Assembly: GCF_026230105.1 (NCBI RefSeq)
Contig: NC_079485.1
Coordinates: forward strand, 22,115,572 to 22,179,571
Length of the DNA stretch: 64,000 bases
Direction: 5' to 3'
From: Diorhabda sublineata
Lineage: Eukaryota > Arthropoda > Insecta > Coleoptera > Chrysomelidae
Part shown: positions 36,075 through 48,015 of the stretch, piece by piece
Position numbering within the stretch: the stretch's first letter is position 1
How the letters are laid out: the number at the start of each line of letters is the position of its first letter
Notes under the pieces: model-generated
The model's input: only the letters and a program-made list of their open reading frames with translations
Database searches by the model: none
Told to the model about the DNA's origin: nothing
Translations under genes and position numbers: made by a program

Positions 36075-36860
36075 TTACTGAGAGGAGGTCTCGACAACAT
36101 GTCGACGACTATGTTTGGAACAGTTAGATTTGATATAATCTGGGGTTTTACAACCATAGCAGTAAAATACAGGATTTCCAGTTAAATTAGTAACGTTGCA
36201 ATCCCTTTCAGAGGTATTACTAGTACTACGATTTCTAGTTGATGCATATTCACGGCATTCACCTTTAGTATGACTATATTTTAACAAAACGCATATTAAA
36301 TTCTACTTATTCGATTGAGATACTGTTTGTATTTGAACCGTTTACTTTTTATGTTAACAACCTTTGGACTGGCACAGTAATTGTTTTGATAGCAGATTGT
36401 TCTCTAGTTCGAAAATTTACAATACGATCTTTCAATGTATTGGCTTCATTTCTGTCTAATAAACCGTAAATCATATTTATTTGTACATATTCTACAAATT
36501 TCCGAGTCTCCGAACAGATGTGTCAACAGCCCGCGAGTGTTGCTGATAAGGGTATTAGTTTTTTCATTGCCATGTTCATGCAAAAACGGCTTTACTTATA
36601 AATCTGAAACGCGGTTTAAGGTAACCGTACGCATGTCTTAAGGATTCCAAAGTAGTGATCGATGCCTTGATTCCCTGCCACCAAGTTGCTGCAGCATCAT
36701 GAAATAGCATACTGAGACTTTTGAGTGCATGCTCAACTGATATACTAAAACATTCTTCATATACTGATATTGCATCTATGGATGTTTCGATATCTTCATT
36801 TGAATTACCACAAAAGCTATCTTTGCATGATGTGTAGTTAGATTTTGTATTTACAATCAT
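36075..36860 (-). pseudogene. gag: Ty3/gypsy Gag remnant
   Basis: The frame at 36860-36576 (94 codons) has the capsid block LFHDAAATWWQGIKASITTL, typical of Ty3/gypsy Gag. The frame at 36287-36075 carries a zinc-knuckle-like CYGCKTPDYIKSNC in which the His appears lost. Gag is followed almost directly by the integrase remnant at 36065, so protease, RT and RNase H are missing. The leader region lies upstream at about 36870-37100. Confidence 0.7.
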
Positions 36861-37374
36861 TACAATTGATTGACTTTAAGCTATATCTACTTTTTGTGTA
36901 CTGGTCATTGTAGAAAATCAGGGGTCATTACCACCTGTTTAATTTACCTGTTTCTTCCAGAGCGCAGAAACATGGGAGTGTCTGCACTGTCGCGGAATTG
37001 AGGTAATTCAGTGTTTACCACTTGTTTGATTTTTCAGCGTAACTAACTTTTACTTTAAAGCTGCACATTTGGAGCCATTATTGTGGATTTTGGGGGATAA
37101 AAGTAATGATGATATTGCACTTGACCCAAAATAAATTATTATCTCAATCTACCTGGTATAATATGGTTTTATTGAAATTTCGAGGTAAATACATTGATTC
37201 TAATACTACGTTTGTAAGATCTACATATTTTTATCTATTCTACAAATATTTTAATAAACATATATTGATTATTCTTTTTAAAATGTTACGAAGTTTTTGC
37301 CAGCTATACTATGAACATCTTATTGAGAACGTGGGGCAATGAAATACCAGAGTAATCTCACTTTAATAAATATA

Positions 37375-38720
37375 TTTTCCGAGCTTTCGCATACTTATGT
37401 ATTCATCCTCTGTGACTGAAATTATGGTCAAGTATAATGTAAGAAATATGTATGAATATATAACAATAACAAAAAATTTTAATTACAGTAATTAATTGAG
37501 ATTTGTGATGGCTTTAAGTTGTATAAATTCTTGTAAAAATTTTAAATTTATAGGATTCAAAATTAAATATTCAAAGTGACGTTGAAATATTGATTGAATA
37601 ATTTATGGATAATATTAAATTTTTAAAGGCTAAGTCATTATCAATATAACTGAATATTATTAGTGGTTCGAATATAAATGACAATAAAATTTATATAGTC
37701 GTCGTTACTAATGTAGTTGAACTTTATAGATAAGGTGAGGTTAGTTGTTTGTTTATAGCGTTGAATTTTTATAGAATTTGTCTTTTCAAAATCTGGAAGA
37801 TATGCATAAATTACAATAAGGTTATTTAAATCAGTTTTCTTATTGATGCATTGATCATTTTGGGCAATATATGTTGTTTCCAATTCAAATAGACGTTTTT
37901 TATAATTTTTGTCAAAACTTTGGCAAATTATTATTCGTATTGTGCCCTTCATGATATACATGAGTCGCTAATGAACATCTATCAGGATATAACCTGATAT
38001 CACTCTTCTGAGAAGTTATTCGACTGATCAGTGACCTTTTCGACTGACCAATGTACTTTTTGTCACAATTTAAACAAGATATTCCATATACTATGTTAGG
38101 CAATTTATTAATTGGTGTTTTATCTTTTACTTTAGTAAAAATAGATTGAATATATTAAGGGTTCGTCTGCACGCTATTTCGATATCGTGTTGTCATAAGA
38201 TTCCAGAAAGTTTAGGGATATTACATCCAATCCTACTAATACATAATTCGGTGATATCATATTATTAAAATTCTCTTTTGTAAGGGGTTCAATGAGAGTG
38301 TTAATTGATTCTACAATGGGTCTAGCTGATATAGTAGGTTTATGACTTATAAAAATATGAATGATCAATAGATCACCTTCATCGTGAATATCAAAATGAG
38401 AATAAAATCTAACTAAACTTTGTTCTACTAAGAAAAATTAATTCCTTAGTCCTTACTTTTCAAATATATAGCAGTAATCAATTGAATTATTTGTAGTTTT
38501 ATTAGAATTTATACAATAGAACTATAAATTTTACTTAAATTATTTAGGTCTTTTTTATCATTTATTGCTTTTTCGTTCTTATGAATGTGAACCATTTCAA
38601 GAAATTCTCTTTTTCTTGTATTAGATTCCGTTTCAAGAGTTTTTGAATCTTTATAATTGAATTTATGTTTCTTATATATTTCACACGAATTGAAGTTTAA
38701 ATATCTTGAGGACCAAGTTG
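37375..38720 (-). pseudogene. Penelope-like element (RT trace, GIY-YIG endonuclease, terminus)
   Basis: In minus-strand order: ESNTRKREFLEMVHIHKN (about 38620-38570), ARPIVESINTLIEPLTKENF then LVGLDVISLNF (38320-38230), and the GIY-YIG domain LPNIVYGISCLNCDKKYIGQ, SKRSLISRITSQKSD and DRCSLATHVYHEGH at 38103-37940. The latter has the YIGQ-type motif, the Arg and the metal-binding His/Glu region. The 3' region with ACCTCACCTTATC follows, and the terminus at 37440-37375 has GAGGATGAATACATAAGTAT and GCGAAAGCTCGG. The RT core with YVDDI is missing. Confidence 0.8.
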
Positions 38721-38779
38721 GTTTCGTATATCATTCTGTTCTTATGTTATGTTAATTTTATATAATATGATAGTAAGAA

Positions 38780-39240
38780 GTGTATTATTACAATAACGCT
38801 ATTTATAATATTACAATAAACAACCAAGCAATTGAATGTGTGAAACTTTCAGGTGATTCAATTTCAACTTCAATTCGTTTACCACAAAAGGCTGATTTCT
38901 GAAGAATATTTTACATGCTGAATTTTCTTTTGAATAATTTTTTCTACTTCAGTTTCTTGTCTAAATTTCACAATTAATTTTTCTTCTAATGGAAATATTG
39001 CTAAGATTTGATGGATTTCAGGAATAATTCAAATATCATTTTTGCTTATTTTAATTTTAATTTTAGTATATTGACAGTTTGATGAATTTCCGTTGAACAA
39101 AATATTTTCCTCACAACCATAATTATTGTTGTCTTGTAAACGGTTAGGACATTGAAAAAAGTTACCGTGAGTGCAAATGTCAATTAAGTTGTTTGATTTT
39201 AATAAATATTTCGCGTCAGATGTATTCCGATACAATTTCT
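38780..39240 (-). pseudogene. env: Errantivirus env fragment
   Basis: A 68-codon minus-strand frame at 39235-39029, with continuing similarity down to about 38900, has the cysteine spacing and wording of the C-terminal ectodomain of insect errantivirus envelope proteins. It is a short, decayed scrap. The LTR beside it is in the opposite orientation and so is probably from another insertion. Confidence 0.5.
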
Positions 39241-39345
39241 ATTATAATGGATAACATATAAAACATATTAAATAAATTATCATAATAAATAGGTATCGAC
39301 AAAAAATATTGTATTTGATTATTTTCTACGTCTATGATAGAGTTA

Positions 39346-39812
39346 AGTTATCCAAAACAACCCTCTTCACTTCGGCGCATCATCATCAATTACTTATTTA
39401 TTATTATGAACTCTAACCTCTTTATCTTGCTATAAATTTTGAATATGTTTAGTCTGTCTTAAGTTTTATAGATTCCACTTCAACCCCATTGAAGTATCAT
39501 CTTCAGTTAATTATTATTAATATAACAATAATGAACAATAAATATATTTATTTAATTTTATAATTATTATGGTATAAGATAAGAACTAATATATAAAGAA
39601 GCCTGTGAAACTAATATTTTGTTCATTAAACTGATATTCGTCTAGTACGCCAGTCAGATTGGTGTAACCATTTATAACTTCGAATTCTTATTTCATTTGA
39701 TATTCGTCTAGTACGTTAGTTAGACTAGTGTAACTATTTGTAACTTTAAATTATTAAATCCTTAGTTTGCTATATAAATTGTTTTTAAAAAAGCAAGTTG
39801 GTGAATTGAATT
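39346..39812 (+). repeat. Solo LTR of the errantivirus family at the window start
   Basis: Plus strand starts AGTTATCCAAAACAACCC and matches the reverse complement of 1-335 over most of its length (CATCATCATCAATTACTTAT, TTATAGATTC..CTTCAACCCC and GGTATAAGATAAGA). A TATA-like AATATATAAAGAAGCCTG lies near 39588. No primer site or gag follows and no matching env precedes it on this strand. It carries an internal 66-base tandem duplication. The 3' edge is near GGTGAATTGAATT. Confidence 0.75.
39633..39764 (+). repeat. 66-base tandem duplication inside the solo LTR
   Basis: Units 39633-39698 and 39699-39764 both begin GATATTCGTCTAGTACG and share TGTAAC and TAACTT blocks, with about a dozen differences. 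The LTR at 1-335 lacks this segment. Confidence 0.85.
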
Positions 39813-39829
39813 ATTTAATTATATCTAAA

Positions 39830-40330
39830 ATTTTTTTCAAATTCAAATAAGAAACCTATTAACAGAAAATTGTGATGTAAGCATCTTTTATAAGGTTCAA
39901 AAAATTCATCAATTTCACGTTTGAGCGCTGTCGACCATCTTTCATTTTAAAATCGAAGCCACAAAATTCTTTTTTAATTCTCTTCAACTATTGAAAAAGT
40001 GGGGCTTCTATTTTAAAACGAATGATGCTCGTCAGGACTGAAACGTTACGTTTATGATTTTTTGAACGTTATAAAAAATACTTTGATCACAATTTTTGGT
40101 TTTCTGTTTTTTAACTAGGTGAACCATATAATAGTTACTTAATTATTTTTTTTATGTCTTCGATTCAGAATTGTGAAATATATACAAAAACAAAAATATA
40201 ATTTTTTTATCCGTTTTATCTTCAATTTTTGGTAATAAAATTATATTATAATTTAGTAAAAAATGTTCGTGGTAGAAATCCGTGGATAACTTCACACGCA
40301 CAGGTTGATTCTATTTGAATCAGTTTTTTT
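39830..40330. other. No recognised gene
   Basis: AT-rich sequence with one retroelement-tail-like motif at 40020-40055 (AATGATGCTCGTCAGGAC followed by TGAAACGTTACG). No coding region was recognised. Confidence 0.35.
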
Positions 40331-40334
40331 TATT

Positions 40335-40690
40335 AATACATTGGCCATTTTTAGGAATATATGTTCTTTATGAGAGCAGACGTTTTTTGTAGCTGCTTCC
40401 TGATGTCCAAATTTTGGCACATTCATAATCCATATAATGACCTTCTAAGAAAACGTGAGAGGCAACCGAGCATCTGTCGAGATAAAATATGCTCTTTCTT
40501 TTGAGAGTGGTTATCTGATTGGTGAGTGACCTCTTGAATTGACCAGTGTATTTTTTATCACAATTGATACATAGAATTTCATAAATTATGTTAGGCAATT
40601 TATTAATTGATGTTTTATCTTTGATTTTAGTAAGCGCAAGTGTCAAAGTTTCTCTGTATGCAAGCTTCTAATTATATTATTTAAAGATTC
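40335..40690 (-). pseudogene. Penelope-like GIY-YIG endonuclease fragment
   Basis: An open 92-codon minus-strand frame (40646-40368) reads LPNIIYEILCINCDKKYTGQ, FKRSLTNQITTL and DRCSVASHVFLEGHYMDYEC, the GIY-YIG endonuclease of the dominant PLE family. The second motif is YTGQ where other copies have YIGQ. Only this domain and about 40 bases of downstream sequence remain. Confidence 0.75.
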
Positions 40691-40718
40691 CTGAAAGTTT
40701 AGGAGGAACTGATTTTAG

Positions 40719-41427
40719 ACGAGGGCCGTTTTTCTTTCAACCTCCGATTGGCCAGAAATAAAAGACAAGTTCATATAAAGCAATAATTTTATTACCACAA
40801 GATTGGTACAATTACGGTTACTTTTCGAAATAATTACCGAAGAGATTCAGATATTTGTCTTATCTGTGGAAAAGCTTGTAAATACCCACTTCAAAGAAAG
40901 TTGCCGCCAATGTAGTCTAACCGTTCAGTAACAATAGAGTACAAAACAGACCTTGAAACTTCTGGAAAGTCCGTAGACAAAGCAGTAATGGTGAATCTGC
41001 GGTTTTCTTTAACCAATCTGTTAATTCGTTGAACCATGGCATCTGAAACGACAGATTTTCCACCTTGGCCCCCTTCATTATGCACATTATTACGGCCATC
41101 TTTAAACTTTCGACGCCATTCACGCACAACACCATCACTCATGAAGTTATCCCCATACACACGACTCATTCCCCGATGGATTTCTGTAGCACTATGGCCT
41201 TCGGCCTGTAGAAAACGAATCACAATTCACAATTCACACTTGGCGGGAGCATCAATAAAGGAGGTCACGTTTACGTAGCTGTAGCACAACGCCAACTGAC
41301 GCCTGAATGTCAACAATGGCGGAGTTTATAGTGCGAGAGATTCGCAGTTGCCACAGCGCATTTTCGCTTTCTTCTGCCCGCGTAGCGTCTGCACAGAGCG
41401 ATGGGAGGTTGAAAAAGCGGTCCTCGT
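40719..41427 (-). mobile_element. Short internally deleted mariner with both terminal repeats
   Basis: Terminal inverted repeats: ACGAGGGCCGTTTTTCTTTC with AACCTCCGATTG from 40719, and CGATGGGAGGTTGAAAAAGC with GGTCCTCGT ending at 41427, followed by ATA (TA-type target). The total length of 0.71 kb, against about 1.3 kb for full mariners, reflects loss of the catalytic part of the gene. It lies beside PLE debris on the left. Confidence 0.8.
40891..41223 (-). CDS. Mariner DNA-binding domain ORF lacking the catalytic core
   Basis: An intact 110-codon frame. Residues 1-45 form the first helix-turn-helix (MIRFLQAEGHSATEIHRGMS, then VVREWRRKFKDGR), and about 60-100 the second (RRFTITALSTDFPEVSRSVL). 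After ERLDY the sequence jumps to the extreme C-terminus of mariner transposases (IGGNF, and after a small frameshift a KLF..DK.LN...Y.EK pattern), so all three catalytic Asp residues are gone. The protein, if made, could bind the terminal repeats but not cut. The start is the first ATG; family proteins often begin some 10 residues earlier. Confidence 0.75.
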   Translation of the reverse strand: MIRFLQAEGHSATEIHRGMSRVYGDNFMSDGVVREWRRKFKDGRNNVHNEGGQGGKSVVSDAMVQRINRLVKENRRFTITALSTDFPEVSRSVLYSIVTERLDYIGGNFL

Positions 41428-41429
41428 AT

Positions 41430-44400
41430 ATAGTAAGGGTGTGTAAATAGGTAAGACAGCACTGCTAGAACACGAAACACATATACCCTTATGTCGGGCA
41501 CGCGGAATGAAAATATGAAAAATAAAGTATACCTGTTATAAAGTTTCATTTTGATTCCAAAAGTAATATTTGATGAAAAGACATGTCTACATATTATTTA
41601 TATAGTTATTCAATTAACCAGTTAAATTTCACGTTCTTAGAGCCGCGCACTTTACAAGGTTCCGTGAAATAAAAGACTATTTGAAATATGATTAGCAACA
41701 TAATGAAATTATTAAATTCGACAGTATTATTTCTGATCTATTACGACATTTTCCATTATACTTTTGGAGCTATGTTCTTCGAAATTAATGAAACAAACGC
41801 GCTCTAAAATAAGTAAATAACACATAAATAAAGGGTACCGGTATATAAATATTTCCAACCAGACTGAAACCCTATCTGTTAATAATTCTACAAGTGAATA
41901 AACAACATAAAATATCTATAATTGTTGAAAAAAAAATAGGAATTGTATGTGTTATTTTGTGATTTATATTTTAAATTAATTTTGTTCTCTAGATCACAGG
42001 GTCCTATCCACTGATTCGCCAACTTTTTTTTTAAACCAAAGTATTAAATATCTGTTGCTTTGGTATTTTTATTAGAGTTTTTGCAATTTGTGATGGCATT
42101 ATGATCTCATAATAAAAAGTACAAAATTTTAAAAGAAAATTAGTTGTAAATATTAGTGTTTGTCCTCAACATTGATTTTAAAAAATAATCTCTATCAATA
42201 CCACAGTTCAGTTCAACTATATGTTTTGTTATTCGCTTATGTCAAATTCAATATGAGAATATTTGATAAATTGAGATGAATAAAACACAGTTTTATTTTT
42301 CTAAAGGTTTTCATATCAATTGTGATTGTGTTTGTATTTTGGTCACATGCTTGGATATTATATTTATGAGTTTATGGTTTTCAATTCTTAATAATTAGTC
42401 ATAAATAATTAGAGACAATATTTAATCAAAATGAGAATCATAATTCCAGAAGCCCTTGTCCAAATTTAGTTGACAATATTTCAAGGCTCTTCTAATTTCA
42501 AATGGAAATATCACACAAATCAAATCATCCTCCAATTCAAGTAATATTAGTTAGACATTAAAGTTTCAATATTTACATTGCATTCAATTATATTTTCTTT
42601 GGAGAAATTATAGGATCCTCAGGATAGTTGCAAATTATTGAATTTGTTCAGTAGTAGGTTGAAATTTTCCAAACAAAAATAACTTATCATTGGATGGTGC
42701 GTGTCTGTTAAACACTATTGGGTTATGTCAGGTTTTAATAAAATAGTGTTATCACTGTTATTTACCTGTATAATTGAAGAAAATCATAAATCCCAAGAGT
42801 TTGTTACAGAATAACTGCCACATGCTTTGTTAGATGTTGATTTTTTTTTCACAAAACAATTTACCCACTCATGTACACAAATTTTATTTGAAAAAAAAAT
42901 TGTCACAAACGTTAAATATTTCCGCACTTTTGGTATTTTATTGCCCAGCTCTGGTGGATTCAATATCAATTAAAGTCGAACACGCACCTATAAGTGAACT
43001 TGACGCCTTGTTTTTGTGCGTCTGCGAAAAATCGTAGTGATACTGGCGGCGTCGAGTATATAATCTTTGGTCGAAATGCTAGTGATGCCTCTGCGAATTG
43101 CCAGCGGCTGCGCCCTCTAGTGCCCCGATATTTCACCTTTACAATATTGTTTTGTATCGACCTCTAGTGTGAATTTAAATATGTAAGCCACCAACCTTCG
43201 CCGGACTCTGTTCACCAATATAGATTCACAGGAATTTTTTTTGCGTAAACAACAAAACATACTCAATATATAAAAATAGGGAATTAAACAATTATAAAAA
43301 TAACTAGCACCAACACTCTCCTGGCCGTGAGCATGTAAGCTATTAAAATTATAAAAATCCCTATATGTAAGGCTCAATTTGCACTTACATGATATGATAT
43401 CTATTTAAAAAAATTTGCAACTCAATATAATAATAATTTTCAAGCAAAAAAATCAAAGTTTCTAGATTTTAAAAATGCAATAACATCCAAGCTGAATTTA
43501 TAAAGAATGATATGCAGATCCTCATACATAAAAAACGATTATTTTTTTATGTTCAAACAATAAAGTTACAACTTTGACTATGATTAAAATGGTACTTCAC
43601 AACCATTTCCATTTATATTAAAACGAATGCTGAATAAGTGTTCCAAGTTTTTCAAATTTTAATAGAATTTTTTCCTAATAATGATATTGTCCAATGAACA
43701 TAAATTATAATAGTACCTAATCAATTTAATATTCAATTGAGATAACCAAATGTTTGAATGTCCACATACGATGTCTGTGCAAGTTATAGTATTCGATTTT
43801 CGAACAAATTTGCTAAGTTTCTCAACATTTCTCGTCAATTTTATCAAAGCTGTTTTCTTGTTTCATTGGTTGTAGTTGCAGTCTCTTGGTACATATGATT
43901 TTATATAACTTTTCACGAAAAAAACTATTTTTCATAATTCGTATGATTGAGCTAGACATGCCGTTGATTCTCCTCTGCCCATTCACCTTCCAGAAAAACT
44001 ATTATTAAACTGGATATGTGAGTAGGGGTGGCGGCACTGTGCCGTGGAAAAAATTTTAAATATCTTTGGAAGGACCCTTATCACGCAAATTATGTCATCT
44101 CCACCCCATAAGACCATATAAGAGAATATGATGCCATTGTATATATTTTGCTATTAATATGAAAATTAATATAATATAAAATATCATTTTTTCTGCTGTA
44201 AGTGTAGTCAAAGTTATAACTGTAATACTGTTGTTCGGAACAAACATTGTCGGAATAGTTAATCTATCAAGAGTCTATTGAAGACCTGTTCTAGTTCATC
44301 CAAATCCAAGAATTAGGACCCACATCGCCTAGTTTCTTCGAGCACTAGCTGATCATTATAATACAGAAGGCATGATCAAAGTAGCACTATTTATTGAAGT

Positions 44401-44600
44401 ATAATTTATGAGTTCAGATAATCTTTTAAAAGAAACTTCTTTCAGTGAATTTAGGATTTGTCTATTTCTATTTTTTTTCTATTCATTTTTTAATAGATAA
44501 TAATAACAAATCGAATCATCAATCTCCATTTATTTCAAACAGTCCGAACCATATATTTAATAGGCAAATGATTTTCCTTCTCAGTCTATATCATTACAAC
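41430..44600. other. 3.2 kb without a recognised gene or element
   Basis: AT-rich sequence on both strands. There is a GC-richer patch at 43000-43130 (GGCGGCGTCGAG, GCGGCTGCGCCCTCTAG) with no coding similarity that I recognise. Short open frames at 42784-43037, 43117-43377 and 43659-43847 show no family hallmark and are judged chance. Confidence 0.45.
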
Positions 44601-46200
44601 CAAAACTACAAAATTTTCCTCGAAATCCTCTAGAAGTCTTTAGACAACCAAACTCGAATACCAATGTATTCAGACCAAATCCGAACAACAATAGATTCCC
44701 TAAACTATCGCCGATTTCAACATCGACGAAAAACAAATCAATTTACTCAGCCCAATAGACAATTTCCGTCCACAAATAGTAGATCCTCAAATAATCGTAC
44801 CAATTTAAGAAGAACTTTATAACGTAGAATCTCAAGAAGATTACAACAATTCTTACTAGCCACATGGCTCCAACGACATTGATAATCATATCAGAGCCAA
44901 CCGAAGATGGCGCAAAAAAAAAGAAAGCTACGACTCCAAAATTATATCATTTAACAATATAAAATCTAGCGAATCACCCTATATAGTTCTACTTAAATAT
45001 ATTCTGGAACTTTCAATCGACTCTGGCTCAAGTAGATCTTTTATAGACCCCGATATCGCTTTTAAATTGTACCCGAATGCAATTAGTAATGATCCTGTTG
45101 TAGTATCAACTGTAATTCAACAATCTTCTCATAAATATTGCGCTTACATAAAAGCATCAAAAATCTTTAGATTGCCAAACCCAACAAATTTGAAATTTTT
45201 ATTTTCTAAATTTCATAACGTTTTCGACAGCACCATAGGTTTAAATAATATTATATTACTTCAAGTTAAGGTCGATTTTAAAACAGGGTACCTCATTCAC
45301 CTTTTACTAGAATACAATTGTGTATAATGCAACAAGTGATAAAAATAAAAATAAGTGTTCATCAAGGAGATATGATTATTCCTTATATGAAAATAAACGA
45401 TTCTGAAATTCCACAGTTTTAGCACAGCTAAAGAGGGTAATGCTTTGAGTACAATTTTAAATAAATCTACAAACTCTGTAACTCGAGATTTTTCAGAACT
45501 GTTTTTAGTTGAAAATTTGAACGAATCCGAGCATATGAACGAGGAAGAAAAGCAAAAAATCCTGTCACGAATATAGTGATATTTTTTATCGAGAAAATGA
45601 ACCATTGACATTGATTAGTGAAATTCGACATCAAATATGAACGACTGACGAAGCACCGGTTTATACAAAAATTTACAGATATCCGTTTATACAGTAGGTT
45701 GCTAATCAGATAATCGGCCCTTCGAATTCACCATGGTCATTCAATATACACGATGTTTTAGCAAAATCAGATAATTGCCAATATTTTTCAACAATAGATC
45801 TAGCTAGTGAACTCTACCAAAAAGAGGTGAGAGAAAAAGATATTTGAAATCAGGATTCAATACGGAAAACGGATATTATCCCTATCCCAAGGCCCGATAG
45901 GTCAGGATCTCCCAGTAACGGATGCATCACGAACACTGAACGATTCAGAACAATCATATTAAACAATCGAGCAACAACGCTTAGCCGAATTTAAAACTTA
46001 CACGTTGGAGAATAAAACTTGAAGAGTGACTATCAAATACTTGATCGATGCGGAAAATCAAAAAGTAACGCAGATTGTCTCCCAAAAATTGAAATCCACT
46101 CGAAAGATTCAAAATCTTTTTGGAATGACAACTCTTTTTGGCAAAACGTTGAAGAAATTTTAGGAGAAACTAATAATTATCATAATCAACCCAATTAAAT
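44600..46200 (+). pseudogene. Errantivirus-like Ty3/gypsy gag-pol fragment
   Basis: Plus-strand blocks: an Asn/Arg/Pro-rich Gag tail (44640-44830), a retropepsin start ELSIDSGSSRSFIDPDIAFK (catalytic D-S-G) at about 45009-45068, the open frame 45067-45327 through KFHNVFDSTIGLNN and VDFKTGYL, a linker, RT start DEAPVYTKIYRYPFIQ (45640-45690) and FSTIDLASELYQKEVREKDI (45785-45840). RT then breaks off and an RNase H end with KSNADCLPKIEIHSKD follows at 46055-46110. It belongs to the same broad group as the provirus at 1-4020 but is in the other orientation. No env or LTR was found next to it. Confidence 0.75.
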
Positions 46201-46216
46201 CGATAAACCCTTAATA

Positions 46217-47450
46217 CAGGGTGCTTGACGACGAGCTACATCGATATGGATATGGGAAAGTACTGGGACTAGTGTTCTGAAAATTTGCTTGCGTGGGTTT
46301 TCCGAATTGTTCGTTTCAGCTAAAACAATTTCAGTTCTCTGAAACTTCCGGTTATAACGGACATGGACCCAAACGTTATTTTAAACGGAATGCTATGATT
46401 TTTATTAAATTTTTGAAATCTACGCAAAATTTCAATACAACTTTATACAAGACATTGTATGCCTAAAGTTCACGATTTTTGAATTATTTCACATTTTCGA
46501 AATTTTTGGACACATTCAGTCCTCAACTAAAAAAACTATATTTCTAAGTTTAAGTAAGTAATATTTTTTGGGATTTGGACAAATAACACTCACAGATTTC
46601 AAAATCTGTGGAAAACTTGACAAAAATTTATATAGGGTGTTCTAAAAACTTCGAAAGTTTAATTTTTTCAAATAGGAAACTCCGATTTTTCTCTTCACCA
46701 TTTGGATTCTACGCTCCAAATTAAAGGGACTTCTTTAGTAAATTCATATATCTCAAATCAACGGTTTTTGTAGAAACTTGAAAAAAACTGAAATTTTCAT
46801 GGTTTTTAATTGTCCCCTGTCGATGGCGAACAACGAATAACAAAAGTTAAAGTGTCAAAAATTAAAATACTTTAGTCAATTAAAAAATATTAAAAAACAC
46901 TACACTCAAGTGGCGTTTCGAATTTCTCGTGGTGAAAGAGTTCGAAATGGATTCCGAACTATTTCTTTTGTCTTCAAAATGAGTTAAAAGTTATTTACAA
47001 GTGCACTCCTTCGTGCTGATTACCACAGCTGATTCCAATTCAGATTGAGTGGGCGTAAAAAATTTTCTAATATTTCTAGATATCTGTTACATGAAATAAA
47101 CAAAAATTTGAAGTAAAATTTACCCTCAAATTGAAATAGTGATATTACCATTCAAATTTTCGTCATAAAAATGTACCACCAGCATACTGTCATTTTTTAT
47201 CGCAGCAAAAACATTGAAATTCCAGTACCTTCGAAACTGTTTTTCACGCAGCATATGAGGATTAGTATCACTCCAATAATGGGAGTAACGCCGGTTAAAT
47301 ATTCCATTCTTCTGAATTTTACACTCATCTGTCCAAGTTGAGTATTGTAAAAATCTTCGTCTTCCTGAGTTTTAATTAATATAAATTCACCAAAAGCAAA
47401 AAGATAATAAGAAGTACGTTTTATTCCATACCTCGACTACGCAATATTCT
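46217..47450 (-). mobile_element. Mariner-superfamily remnant with transposase scrap
   Basis: It starts at TACAGGGTGCTTGACGACG, a TA plus CAGGGTG end typical of insect mariner relatives; another TAGGGTGTTC lies at 46634. Minus-strand translation at 47340-47130 gives TDECKIQKNGIFNRRYSHYW, SDTNPHMLREKQFRRYWNFN and VFAAIKND, the first-Asp block and following part of a DDE transposase. The region between is decayed. Whether one or two elements are present is unclear. Confidence 0.55.
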
Positions 47451-47609
47451 TTTATGGTAGCAGATGGTTCCGAAGTGGTACCGTCGGTGAAATATCAAGA
47501 AAGTGGAAAACATCAATCAGAAAAATTGTTGCAATTTGAATTTGAGGTTAAAAAAAAAAGATTTACGTCTACAGTTAAAAATTATATATTTCTGGTGAAA
47601 TCCTGCAAG

Positions 47610-48015
47610 ATGGGTTCAAATATGTTTAATTTAGAGAAACTGCTTGGAGGAAAAAATTTCGTGACATGGAAATTCAGTATGAAGGCGTACTTAGAACAAG
47701 AAGACCTATGATGCTGTGCCGAATATCCCGATGATTAACCTGTAGATGCAAGTAAAGACGTGAAAAGCCAAAGCTGATATTGTTGTTTGATCCACAAATT
47801 TACGTACATGTGAAGGAATGCAAAACTGCAAAACAAGTATGGGAAAATTTACAAAGGGCTTTTGATAACAACGGCTTAACCAGAGTAGGTCTATTTAAGG
47901 ATCTGATAAATACTACATTGGAGTTGAGCAATAGTGTTGAAGACTATGTTAGAAAGATAGAAATACTGCTCACAAACTGCGTAAAATTGGATTTGGAATA
48001 AAATCAAATTTTCAT
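47610..48015 (+). pseudogene. gag: Ty1/copia Gag fragment
   Basis: Translation from ATG at 47610 gives NMFNLEKLLGGKNFVTWKFS and MKAYLEQEDL, the start of copia-type Gag (UBN2/Retrotran_gag_2 family). After a stop and a frameshift at 47710-47780 it goes on in another frame as LLFDPQIYVHVKECKTAKQV, WENLQRAFDNNGLT, VGLFKDLINTTLELSNSVED and YVRKIEILL to about 47998. The fragment ends before the zinc knuckle and nothing of pol follows. Confidence 0.8.

Noticed and set aside
42784..43377. Short open frames in the GC-richer patch near 43.0-43.1 kb as a host exon
   Set aside because: No conserved motif, start context or splice signals that I could support.
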